Below are positions 42,661 to 51,053 of a stretch of DNA of 64,000 nucleotides, piece by piece. Both the position numbers and the translations under genes were made by a program. Origin of the DNA: Catonia carolina (Eukaryota > Arthropoda > Insecta > Hemiptera > Achilidae); NCBI GenBank assembly GCA_035578175.1, contig JAQMRL010000001.1, positions 236,793,038-236,857,037 on the forward strand. Direction: 5' to 3'. Every line of letters begins with the position of its first letter. Within the stretch, counting starts at the first letter, position 1. The notes under the pieces are model-generated. The model did no database searches. It saw nothing but the letters and a program-made list of their open reading frames with translations, and was not told the DNA's origin.

Positions 42661-43965
42661 TTACAGACGTAGATCTCCTCTTATAAGCCCCAGCTCTTTG
42701 AGTTCCTCGACTATTGAATTTATCTCGCTGTCGTGACCCGTATGGCCCGAGTCTTTAGAAGCTACGAGGAGTCTAAGCCTGTCGCAAAGCTCGTTGGGAT
42801 CGTCGAAATATACGTACTCGGTCTTCCTGTTTCCGTTCAGCTCCATCATAGGCCCGGCTCGTATACCCTTACCGCGCTTCGGTCGGTCCGGCTTCGGAGG
42901 GAAAAGCCGGCTTATGATTGAGACGTACTTTTTCCCTGTGTTGGCCTTCACTTGACCTAGCGCCGAGTTGTTCCTTCTGTGAGCGCTTGTGGCTTCCAAT
43001 AAGTTTTTGTACTCCTCCAAGTCTTCTTCCGAGTAGATGAACGGATCGGGTTTCCTTTTGAATATCAGCTCGTACAGACCGTGCGTGCCTGGGTACGATA
43101 CGTCTCCGACGATTATCGAGTCGTCAGGCTTGAGTTGTACCGTAGAATCACCCATCACCAATTCGCTGCCTTCGAAGTGTACCCCGTATGTAGAATCCGT
43201 ATTGTTGTCGGAGTCTGTGATGGCCTCATGCATGTACTGACGGGCCAGACGTCCGGGAAACGTGTTCTTGACCCATACGGAAGCTCGAACCTTACCTAGA
43301 GGCGTCGAAAGCATCTCCTCTATAGTGGTAGGCGTGCTAAACTCCTCCTCGCGAGGTAAAGTCCTCGCCGGGGTGGCGTGAGGTCTGGAAGCGTCCCTCA
43401 TCTCAGCGGAATTCCCGACAGTTGCATCGTCCTCCGTGAACTCCACTGGGAGGCTGACGCTCGTATCCATCTCATCCATCCTATGGGGGTCTCCCGCATC
43501 CATCGGTTCGTCCGAGGTCTTCTTCTTAGTATGCCGAGGTCCGAACCCGTCGCTACTCCTCTTCAGATTGGAATACCTGTAGGGTCCGGTCATCAGATCC
43601 TTCCATGAGTCGTCGATACTTTTACCTGCGACTCTGTCTTCTTCGTCATCATCATCAACATCATCATCATCGTCAAGAGCTTTAACCCGGCTAAAAGGCC
43701 GCTTTTCAGGTTTCGTCCTAAAAGGCTTCAATGTCTCCCTACGCTTTACTCCCTTCAACGGTTCGCTCGTTGAGGAAGGGTCGGTCTCGGCTTTCTTCTC
43801 GTTCAACAGCTTCGATAGTGGGTCGGTTAGCGGTTTGAGCTGCTTCTGTATCCTGAGATCTTCCTCAGTCAAGCCATGCTTCAGAACTAGTTGCTTCTCT
43901 CTAATCCTCCTGCGTAACTCTGCGATCTCCAGCACTAGATTCTCGTCGACCTGTCTCGAAGCCAT
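42661..43965 (-). CDS. 434-aa Polinton protein with conserved C-terminal domain
   Basis: N-terminal coiled coil (about 8-60), then a disordered, charged middle with an acidic run at 98-109 and basic patches. A compact C-terminal domain follows (about 259-425): YGVHFEGS, GTHGLYELIFKRKP, a Y-V-Y-F-D-D-P-N-E-L block and SGHTGHDSEINSIVEEL. The C-terminal pattern recalls a domain of unknown function widespread in Hydra and insect transposon-linked proteins (the DUF8207 type, recalled, not searched). Its position beside the structural genes suggests a virion or scaffold part. A TATA box at 44014-44006 and the 32-bp array lie just upstream. Confidence 0.8.
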   Translation of the reverse strand: MASRQVDENLVLEIAELRRRIREKQLVLKHGLTEEDLRIQKQLKPLTDPLSKLLNEKKAETDPSSTSEPLKGVKRRETLKPFRTKPEKRPFSRVKALDDDDDVDDDDEEDRVAGKSIDDSWKDLMTGPYRYSNLKRSSDGFGPRHTKKKTSDEPMDAGDPHRMDEMDTSVSLPVEFTEDDATVGNSAEMRDASRPHATPARTLPREEEFSTPTTIEEMLSTPLGKVRASVWVKNTFPGRLARQYMHEAITDSDNNTDSTYGVHFEGSELVMGDSTVQLKPDDSIIVGDVSYPGTHGLYELIFKRKPDPFIYSEEDLEEYKNLLEATSAHRRNNSALGQVKANTGKKYVSIISRLFPPKPDRPKRGKGIRAGPMMELNGNRKTEYVYFDDPNELCDRLRLLVASKDSGHTGHDSEINSIVEELKELGLIRGDLRL

Positions 43966-44005
43966 CTCATCGTCTATTAACGCAGTACCTTTCCACTACC
44001 GTCAA

Positions 44006-44014
44006 TATATACAC
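44006..44014 (-). promoter_or_regulatory. TATA box of the 434-aa gene
   Basis: GTATATATTG on the minus strand, about 40-50 nt before the ATG at 43965 and directly downstream of the repeat array. Confidence 0.45.
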
Positions 44015-44028
44015 GACCTGCGACTGTA

Positions 44029-44779
44029 CAGCTTTTTCCAGCTTTTTCCTGCTAGCTGCGCAGCTTTTTCCAGCTTTTTCCTGCTAGCTGCGCAGCTTTT
44101 TCCTGCTTATTCCTGCTAGCTGCGCAGCTTTTTCCTGCTTATTCCTGCTAGCTGCGCAGCTTTTTCCTGCTTATTCCTGCTAGCTGCGCAGCTTTTTCCA
44201 GCTTTTTCCTGCTAGCTGCGCAGCTTTTTCCTGCTTATTCCTGCTAGCTGCGCAGCTTTTTCCTGCTTATTCCTGCTAGCTGCGCAGCTTTTTCCTGCTT
44301 ATTCCTGCTAGCTGCGCAGCTTTTTCCTGCTTATTCCTGCTAGCTGCGCAGCTTTTTCCTGCTTATTCCTGCTAGCTGCGCAGCTTTTTCCTGCTTATTC
44401 CTGCTAGCTGCGCAGCTTTTTCCTGCTTATTCCTGCTAGCTGCGCAGCTTTTTCCTGCTTATTCCTGCTAGCTGCGCAGCTTTTTCCTGCTTATTCCTGC
44501 TAGCTGCGCAGCTTTTTCCTGCTTATTCCTGCTAGCTGCGCAGCTTTTTCCTGCTTATTCCTGCTAGCTGCGCAGCTTTTTCCAGCTTTTTCCTGCTAGC
44601 TGCGCAGCTTTTTCCAGCTTTTTCCTGCTAGCTGCGCAGCTTTTTCCAGCTTATTCCTGCTAGCTGCGCAGCTTTTTCCTGCTTATTCCTGCTAGCTGCG
44701 CAGCTTTTTCCAGCTTTTTCCTGCTAGCTGCGCAGCTTTTTCCAGCTTATTCCTGCTAGCTGCGCAGCTTTTTCCTGCT
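44029..44779. repeat. Array of 23 32-bp repeats with a 12-bp palindrome each
   Basis: Unit gctttttcctgcttattcct plus gctagctgcgca. Each junction holds AGCTGCGCAGCT, a perfect palindrome, next to GCTAGC. I count 23 palindromes. Most units are identical; a few at both ends have ttccagcttttt instead of ttcctgcttatt. The period (32) is not a multiple of three and the array is noncoding. It separates the packaging ATPase gene from the promoter of the 434-aa gene. Candidate roles: enhancer, replication origin or packaging signal. Confidence 0.9.
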
Positions 44780-44789
44780 GTATGTCGGT

Positions 44790-45503
44790 CTAAACGGGCC
44801 GTAGTTCGGTGACGAACGTATCGTAATTAAATCTATAGCGACCGCCGAGGGTTTTTCTCTCTTTGTCGACTACCAGAAACCCGTTCTGGTTTCGAGACCA
44901 TGCCTCACCGCACATATTCTTGAACTCTTCAAAAGTCATATCGGGGACTACATGATCGTTAAAGATATGGCGTAAGTTGCGCTCGTCCTGACGGAACACG
45001 AGTAAAAAATTTGCATTATCCCTAACGAGCTGTTTAGGCGCCTTACTGTATGTCTGACATAGGTAAAATACGTCCAGGTTGTTATGTCTCCCCATAGCAA
45101 AGTACTTTACCACGTTGTGTTGTTTCTCGCATACAACATCGTCAAAGATCATCACGGAATTGGGCTCTACATCTTCTGGAGGCGGGACTTGCGCGTTGTC
45201 GCTGAATTCGTGATAGTCTACACCCTCCATATCATGAAACACCTGCTCCAAAAACCTATACTTGGGTTGGTGCAGTGATTTTGAAAATACGTACACATTG
45301 CAGAACCTCAGCCCGTTGGGGTCGAACAGCAGGTTGATTATTGCGTTTGTCTTGCCACAATTCGACGGACCTACGGCCAAACATCTGATACTATTCGGCA
45401 GGAGGCGACCGTGTCTGTTTCTCGTTTCGCCTATTTCTCCCGACTCGATAAGCACATCTAAGTTGACGACAGGGAGTTTCTCCTTCTGCTCCCTACACCT
45501 CAT
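44790..45503 (-). CDS. ATP: Genome-packaging ATPase, FtsK/HerA (A32-like) type
   Basis: 237 aa. Walker A G45-P-S-N-C-G-K-T52, Walker B VMIFDD (117-122), and a later C-Q-T-Y motif (about 154-157) like the sensor region of Polinton and poxvirus A32 ATPases. Drives DNA into the capsid. ATG 45503; an acceptor-like TTACTAG lies just before it, and a TATATAAG overlapping the integrase stop (about 45547-45539) could be its TATA box. The stop lies about 10 bp from the 32-bp array. Confidence 0.92.
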   Translation of the reverse strand: MRCREQKEKLPVVNLDVLIESGEIGETRNRHGRLLPNSIRCLAVGPSNCGKTNAIINLLFDPNGLRFCNVYVFSKSLHQPKYRFLEQVFHDMEGVDYHEFSDNAQVPPPEDVEPNSVMIFDDVVCEKQHNVVKYFAMGRHNNLDVFYLCQTYSKAPKQLVRDNANFLLVFRQDERNLRHIFNDHVVPDMTFEEFKNMCGEAWSRNQNGFLVVDKERKTLGGRYRFNYDTFVTELRPV

Positions 45504-45539
45504 TTTGCTCTAGTAACCGATAAACCTACATTACAGCTC

Positions 45540-46466
45540 TTATATAAGGTCTTTCTTGTCGATCCATGAATCGTGACTCTTGTCATGCCCTAACCACCTG
45601 ACCAGCAACCTGTCACCTTTTCTCCTCAATACCTTCTCGACGAGGAATACGTCACCGTATTTCGTCTTGCTCAGTTCTTGGGCGTAAAAACTACCCTTGA
45701 TCACATGTCCTTTTTCGTCTTTGAGCGAGTATGTGACGGGACGGGTGTGCAAAATACGATCTACGGTAAACACCTCATTGGTCCAATTCGGTATGTAACC
45801 CTTGTCGAAAGTCTTTTTGTACTTGCTGATCCTGACCTTATCTCCCGGCTCAAACTTGACGGTTTGGGGGGCGCGTTTCTTACGAGTATTGGACAATATA
45901 TTTCTTAGCACCTCACCTTCGTTCCTCTTATTTACATCTACAGGTTTGAAACCTATAGTCCTGTGAGACCTGTTATTGTACTGAGACAGGAGGTCGTCTA
46001 AAAGACCTACCCAAACGTAATTGCCCCGTTCTGTAAACTTTCTCCACATCATCTCCTTCAGCGTCCTGTTGAACCGCTCTACTATCGAGGCCTTCTTCGG
46101 AGAGTAAGTGGAGTAGTGGTTGATCCCGTGCTTAGACAGCAGAGACCTTACAGACGCGTTATACCACTCTTTACCCTCGTCGGTATGAAAATGGCGCATC
46201 TTGTGTTTTTCCAGTATGGGACCGAGAGCGCTAGCGACTTCTTCAGACGTCTTGCTCTTGAGCGGTACGGCAATAGCAAATTTAGAAAAACAATTTATTA
46301 CTGTCATTATGTATCTGTAGCCCTTATTGACTCTGGCGTATGGGATCATCTCTACCAGATCGGCCTGATACAAGTCGTCGATACCCTTCAGCTCTACGTT
46401 TCTGGTGGGATAGTTCCTGCGGGCTTGCTTGTGAAGCTCGCGCGCTATACCACTTCTCAAGCTCAT
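45540..46466 (-). CDS. INT: Retroviral-type (rve) integrase with C-terminal chromodomain
   Basis: 308 aa from the first true ATG (46466); upstream codons are open but without ATG. Catalytic triad D36 (QADL), D96 (HTDEG), E130 (IVERFNRT): a DDE core with 33 residues between the last two. The chromodomain-like end (about 270-308: F-x-VEKVLRRKGDRLLVRWLG..SWI) may guide insertion to particular chromatin. The N-terminal HHCC zinc module of retroviral integrases is not seen. Acceptor-like CTCTCAG ends 12 nt before the ATG. Makes the 6-bp staggered insertion seen at the element ends. Confidence 0.93.
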   Translation of the reverse strand: MSLRSGIARELHKQARRNYPTRNVELKGIDDLYQADLVEMIPYARVNKGYRYIMTVINCFSKFAIAVPLKSKTSEEVASALGPILEKHKMRHFHTDEGKEWYNASVRSLLSKHGINHYSTYSPKKASIVERFNRTLKEMMWRKFTERGNYVWVGLLDDLLSQYNNRSHRTIGFKPVDVNKRNEGEVLRNILSNTRKKRAPQTVKFEPGDKVRISKYKKTFDKGYIPNWTNEVFTVDRILHTRPVTYSLKDEKGHVIKGSFYAQELSKTKYGDVFLVEKVLRRKGDRLLVRWLGHDKSHDSWIDKKDLI

Positions 46467-46550
46467 CGTGCGATGCACTGAGAGCGACACTGCTTATATC
46501 TAGGTTAAATAGGGATTTTGAATGGAAAAGACGTTATTTTTATATATACA

Positions 46551-46556
46551 TTTATT
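46551..46556 (-). terminator. Possible polyadenylation signal for the 96-aa gene
   Basis: TTTATT on the plus strand is AATAAA leftward, 44 nt after the gene's stop. Confidence 0.4.
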
Positions 46557-46599
46557 AATTAAATAATACAGCCTTTGGTTTACTCTTGAGAGTTCTTAT

Positions 46600-46890
46600 T
46601 CATTTTTTAAATTCTACTATATTCATTGTTTTCCCATCACCCAAGTCTTTATTTCCCTTGTACACTATTATCCCTCCCCCGTTATAGTTCAGTAAAGCGA
46701 TATCTTCATCGGTCAGCGTTTTTGTAAATCTTGATGGTAGGAACACCTTCGAATTGCCGATGTATATAATTATTTGCTCTCCGTACATGGTCTGCGCCCT
46801 GCCGACCTTCGTAAACCGGTATTCCTTGTTCAACACTAATTCAGACACCCTCATGGTATCTTCATTCATCTTTTTTAGTAGCGCCTCCAT
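46600..46890 (-). CDS. Small Polinton protein, possible ssDNA-binding (96 aa)
   Basis: The real start is the ATG at 46890. The open frame extends upstream only through the pyrimidine tract of a 3' splice site (TTTTGTTTTAG, AG at 46894-46893), two bases before the ATG. The protein has alternating strands: L-N-K-E-Y-R-F-T-K, YGEQIIIYIG, V-F-L-P-S-R-F, I-I-V-Y-K-G. The layout suggests a small beta-barrel such as an OB fold, consistent with a single-strand DNA-binding partner for PolB, but this is inference. Confidence 0.7.
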   Translation of the reverse strand: MEALLKKMNEDTMRVSELVLNKEYRFTKVGRAQTMYGEQIIIYIGNSKVFLPSRFTKTLTDEDIALLNYNGGGIIVYKGNKDLGDGKTMNIVEFKK

Positions 46891-47049
46891 TTCTAAAACA
46901 AAAAATAAACACAAGTCTGATAAAAACCATGATAACTACATGAACCCTCTCCATCCGGGCCAATACACTCTAACAGTCCGTCTATTTTGAGCGGGTGTTA
47001 GTCCTTCAGTCTCTTAAACAAAATAGTTAGTATGTAAATACCTCATGTA

Positions 47050-47199
47050 TTATACGAAATAGCATAGAGGTTTTTCTTTTGAGATCGATGTGGCGCTACA
47101 CTCGCCTACTATCATGTCGTAGATTTTGTATAGCAGGTAAAACAGCGCTATGAACAGTAACGCTATAACGCATAGGAATATTGTTATAGCGTAAATCAT
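47050..47199 (-). CDS. Small membrane protein (49 aa)
   Basis: Starts at ATG 47199, one base after the acceptor TTTTCCTTTGACAG (AG at 47202-47201). The extra upstream codons of the frame lie in the intron and lack an ATG. Residues about 2-26 form one strong transmembrane segment (ITIFLCVIALLFIALFYLLY), followed by a short polar tail with two Cys. First gene reached by the right-end leader. Function unknown; could be a membrane anchor, viroporin or exit factor. Confidence 0.6.
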   Translation of the reverse strand: MIYAITIFLCVIALLFIALFYLLYKIYDMIVGECSATSISKEKPLCYFV

Positions 47200-47647
47200 G
47201 CTGTCAAAGGAAAATATAAACCGATTTTTTAAACTACTACGTTCGAAGTTCAACTTACGACTATTGTCAAAGTCTTAATTTACAAAAAGGTTTTAGGTTC
47301 AAATTTATTTAATTCTACGACTAACTTATTATTTAACTAACTTAAACTTATTTGACTAACTTAAATTTATTTAAAATCTACGTTTACGTCAATAACGGTT
47401 CTTGCTGCTGCAGATTAAAACATCAGACTACATATTCAGTGTACAGTTACGGTAGTTGTTGTTGTTGTTGTTGTTGCTGCACCAACAACGGCTAAAACTG
47501 GTAATGTTGCCGTACCAACAGGTTCTACGTCTTAATTTCATAAACAGATTTTAGGTTTTAATTTTATTAAAGATTAAAAGTGTATATTTCATAAAGGTGC
47601 TAGAGTCTTTCAAATTTAAAAAATATTTAAAGTATAATAAAACTCAC
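47200..47647 (-). other. Predicted intron of the leftward leader
   Basis: Begins GTGAGTT (47647 leftward), AT-rich with a (GTT)n/CTG run near 47455-47485, and ends in a strong acceptor at 47201. An alternative longer intron would run to the acceptor at 46893. Confidence 0.5.
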
Positions 47648-47836
47648 CTTCAATTAACGGTAGGTCAACAGGTAGGAGAAGAAGAACTGTGTCTAGCAGC
47701 AGGTAGGTGGAGAAGAAGAACTGTTCTAGCAGCGTAGCAGCAGGTAGGTGGAGAAGAAGAACTGTTCTAGCAGCGTAGCAGCAGGTAAGAGAAGAAGATG
47801 TGTCTAGCAGTGTAGAGCAGTGGTAGTTGAATTATG
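47648..47836 (-). other. AUG-free leader exon of the leftward unit (predicted)
   Basis: About 190 nt from the predicted start to the donor GAAG/GTGAGT at 47648/47647, with no ATG in the transcribed strand. It contains three to four copies of a 41-bp pyrimidine-rich repeat (ctgctgctacgctgctagaa...). Compare the adenovirus late leader, which is spliced onto many late genes. Confidence 0.5.
47660..47815 (-). repeat. 41-bp tandem repeats in the leader
   Basis: Two near-identical 41-bp units and two partial ones, each with gttcttcttctcc and ctgctag. Located within the predicted 5' leader. Confidence 0.65.
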
Positions 47837-47857
47837 GTACAATGGGACAATCGGCGG

Positions 47858-47866
47858 CCTTTTATA
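47858..47866 (-). promoter_or_regulatory. TATA box of the leftward late-type unit
   Basis: TATAAAAGG read leftward from 47866, identical to the box at 32758 in the other arm. Confidence 0.55.
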
Positions 47867-48004
47867 CAAATAATTATCCTATGCTAATGCATTGGAAAAG
47901 CTGAATCTGCGGTTTGACACATAATAACATGCGGTATGACGTTGTTGGTTTTAAAAATTGAAACAAATAACTTATCGCTGACCCGACGACTCGTGATTTT
48001 AAAT

Positions 48005-48495
48005 AATACGTTGCAGCATTTAAAAAAATTAACTGTACATTTAAATTCGTAATAAACAAGTTGCATCATCTGAATCAATAGTCTATCACGTGCATAGATA
48101 AAAACGAATGACGTCAATGCTAATAAATTAAAGTATAGGGTGTTCCGAAACAAAATTACCAAAATTACCGATTGTTCGGATCCCGAAGGAACCTAACGGT
48201 CGAAACCGGACGTAACGCGTTCTACGGGTCGTCCGGATCCTGCGCGCACCTAAACCTCGTCGATCCGACCCTCAGGTCACGTGTTACAAGCGATCTCAGG
48301 TTCCATCGGGGATACGGCTACGGATTAGGGCTTATCTTGTAGATCTCGATCTCTCGGTCACGTGGGTACCACGCGCGTCAAAATCGGTCCAGCGGTTGCG
48401 GAGAAAATTGAGTTTGGAACTTTGCCAAATTTTTCGTGTGTGCGCGCGCGTGCGCGTTTTTTTTTTTGTTTTTTTTTTTTTTTTTTTTTTTTGGC

Positions 48496-48532
<37 letters not shown>

Positions 48533-48534
48533 GC

Positions 48535-48567
<33 letters not shown>

Positions 48568-48573
48568 GGCGGG

Positions 48574-48621
<48 letters not shown>

Positions 48622-48709
48622 CCCAAAGTCGAGGTCAAAGGTCAAGGTTGCGCTCGAGCCGGCAGGTCAAAGGTCAAGGTTGTCCCAGTACAGACATTCT
48701 TCCTCTACT
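48005..48709. repeat. Polinton right terminal inverted repeat
   Basis: Complement of the left TIR: inner match from atttaaatgtacagttaat (left) to about 48020, a 60-70 bp stretch near 48065-48137 absent on the left, one arm at 48325-48420, a short CG-rich run (tgtgcgcgcgcgtgcgcg, about 48437-48455), T-runs broken by GGCGG, and the outer 88 bp. Confidence 0.85.
48632..48676 (+). promoter_or_regulatory. Two perfect DR1 nuclear-receptor-type sites, right end
   Basis: AGGTCAAAGGTCA at 48632-48644 and 48664-48676, mirror images of the left-end pair. Binding not demonstrated. Confidence 0.5.
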
Positions 48710-48715
48710 AATGTC
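48710..48715. repeat. Target-site duplication, right copy (AATGTC)
   Basis: Identical to 30983-30988. Confidence 0.9.
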
Positions 48716-48909
48716 AATAAACACAAGTGGCACGTTTCATGCATATTTAATAACCAATCAGAAAATTACCGCACAATATTGTTACACGTTAATTCTGTGA
48801 TGGCCAAAATATGTTTATGTCCCTCTAGATAGCGTCGAACAGATATTCATTGATGTTCCTGTGACGCCACATGAACTCCCGCAGGTACGAATCCTTTATT
48901 CCTATGGAG
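48716..48909. other. Host DNA right of the Polinton
   Basis: No gene or repeat seen. Confidence 0.4.
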
Positions 48910-49194
48910 GCCAGTAAAAGACACCGTAAAAGAGGCCGTGTAAAATACCTTAGTCAGAGTTATCATCTCCGAAAGTAATGAATTTCATTACACAGCCAGA
49001 TCCTGTAGTGAATGAAATGAAGGTGACATTTCAGGATGGAAAGTAGACGCTCTTCAGAGGACCTGAGGTGCTGATAAGCATACTTTCAACTCAGTGAGGA
49101 AGTCAATGGTAAACAACCTCATTCCTCGTTTTTATTTAGTAAAGCCTCTAGCTAAAGATTCAAACAAACCTTTTGGCTAATGACCTAAACAATA
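48910..49194 (-). repeat. R2 repeat, minus copy (5' part)
   Basis: Reverse-orientation R2 from the ataactctgactaagg region to its start at tgacctaaacaa; lacks the far 3' part. Confidence 0.55.
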
Positions 49195-49311
49195 ACGGCC
49201 AGTAATCAAACCCAGGATCTCTTCGTTGTGGACTAGTGCGCTAACCATGACGCTAAAGAAGGCTCCATTTTTAAATTCATTCAAAATCAGCTGTTTTATA
49301 AAAAAAAAATT

Positions 49312-49483
49312 ATTTATTTTTAGTTTATTTAAGTCGCATTAACGTTTACGTTATTAGCGACTTCTTTGGGTTAAGTAACGGTGGGTTTGAACTTTTAATA
49401 ATTTTCCAAATCCTGGTCAGGAATCGAACCCGGGACCTCCGATTTGCAGCGTAGCATGCTAACCACTAGGCCACGGAGGCGGC
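49312..49483 (-). repeat. S1 tRNA-derived SINE, minus
   Basis: Reverse complement has the gcctccgtggcctagtgg head, gggttcgattcctg B-box region and the acgtaaacgttaatgcgactt tail. Looks tRNA-like but lacks a proper cloverleaf continuation. Confidence 0.65.
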
Positions 49484-49523
49484 TAATATTAATTTTTTAA
49501 GGTAATTTACTTTTTACCGTCAA

Positions 49524-49916
49524 TGTTGTTGTTTAGGTCATCAGCCAAAAGGCTGGTTTGAACCTCTAAAGGCTTTATAAGTAAAAAGAGGAGTGAGTTG
49601 GTTTACAATTGGCTTCTTAATTACTGGAAAAGTATGCCTACCAGCATTCTGGGCCTTCTGAAAAGCATCTCCCTTCCACTCTTCAAATGACACCTTCACT
49701 TCATTCACAAAGGGTCTGGCTGTATAATGATGAAATACATTACTCTCAGGGGAGATAACTCTTGACCAGTTTCTTTTACATCTCTACCTCTTCTGTTCTT
49801 AAATGGTTCAGTCATATAATTGGCTGATCATGTGATAAGAAACAGAACTCTTTCTGTAGCTTTAGAACTAGCAGATCGAGTGCAAATAATTTAATATTTC
49901 ACCTGTCTGTTATGGG
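49524..49916 (+). repeat. R2 repeat, plus copy
   Basis: Full-length copy, ttgttgtttaggtcatcagcc to ctgtctgttatggg. Confidence 0.65.
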
Positions 49917-50851
49917 TTACTGTCTATAAGACGAAATAGATACAGCACGGACATTTTGTAAATTGTACGTACAATCTCATCTGTATTGACTGAACAAGTT
50001 ATAATATAATAAAACAAGGTATAGACACAACACACCCAATTCAGTTGAATTGAGCGTGGTGGAAATAATTCGAATGAACCAGCAGTAGTTGTCCACATTA
50101 TTGTTTCCTTGTTCCGCCATCTGAGCATAATTTCCTGGAAAGATTACCCCATTCATTTTACATCCTCCTTTGAATATTTGTCCGTAATTTATGTCTTAAG
50201 TTGACAAATTTTATTGTTCTTACAACTCACTAATAGGCAATGTAAGTTTTACTAGCAATTGCAAGCACACATCGCGAGGGCTCATATATAGTAAAATGGT
50301 GAATTTTTTTTCAATCCCCTAATGTGTGTACGTTGCAATCTGTTTAATTCAGAACAATAAGCAAAGGAAATAGGCCTAAGCATCATTTATAGCCTACAGC
50401 CAGTAAAAATCTGGTAGTAAAATCCAACAATTTCAATGATACATTAAAGTATCATCGTAGATTATTATTATAGTTGAATAATGTTTTACAACTACGATAA
50501 AACTGCGTATAAAAATTCTATTTCCGGAAACGAAACATGCTATAAAATATTTTATTTAAAAATGTACACAGCATTTTATGACAGATTTATGTAACTACAA
50601 TTAGCTTGTCTACTGTAACCGGGATTTATACGTATTATACGGGATTTTATATGTATCTACACTTTTTTTTTGTCTTTAGCGTAATATGACTTTAATTGAG
50701 TCGATAGAACCTCCGTATGAATTTCTCATAAAGATACCACCTACGTTTAGCTTCGATTTTTAAAGTCGCGGTTCTTTTTTTTAAAATACATGAACTTTAA
50801 AAAAAATGTAGTAGCATTAATAAGATATTCCATAGATTCTCTATAACATTA
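49917..50851. other. AT-rich DNA with an S4 tail fragment
   Basis: About 50305-50356 matches the S4 end in reverse (tgtgtacgttgcaatctg). No gene supported; a short 72-aa minus frame is not convincing. Confidence 0.4.
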
Positions 50852-51053
50852 CAGTGAAACCTCCGTAATTCGAAGCCAAAAGGACTGCTGAAAAATTCAA
50901 ATTAACGAAATTTCAAATTACAAAGTTATTTGGACTCAGACTAAAAGTTATACATAGTTACAAAAGCATTTACTACACTTTTTAACTGTGTTTTAACACC
51001 GAAATCAAATACATAAACATATACAATACAGTATATGTATTAATCAGTTATAT

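Larger units (their letters stand above)
30989..48709. mobile_element. Complete Polinton/Maverick (adintovirus-like) element
   Basis: The element starts AGTAGAGG and ends with the complement CCTCTACT. It is flanked by the 6-bp direct repeat AATGTC at 30983-30988 and 48710-48715; a 6-bp duplication and AG...CT ends are established marks of Polintons. It encodes the full core set: protein-primed-type PolB, retroviral-type integrase, packaging ATPase, adenain-like protease, major and minor capsid proteins, plus PLA2, fibre-like and small proteins. PolB is read rightward and everything else leftward, with the two arms converging at about 37640. The coding part has balanced GC while the host is AT-rich. 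Open frames and an intact target duplication suggest a recent insertion. Confidence 0.95.

Noticed and set aside
44029..44779. CRISPR-like array
   Set aside because: Repeats are directly adjacent without unique spacers, in an animal genome, and contain palindromes; it is a simple tandem array.
44029..44779. Repeat protein encoded by the array
   Set aside because: The 32-bp period shifts the frame at every unit and no frame stays open.
46467..46490. Integrase start at 46490
   Set aside because: That codon is GTG; the first ATG is at 46466 and a splice-acceptor-like site lies between.
46891..46914. Longer N-terminus of the 96-aa protein
   Set aside because: The added codons start at TTG and are the pyrimidine tract and AG of a 3' splice site.
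47200..47253. 67-aa version of the 49-aa membrane protein
   Set aside because: The upstream start is TTG and the segment ends in a strong acceptor; ATG 47199 is the first real start.
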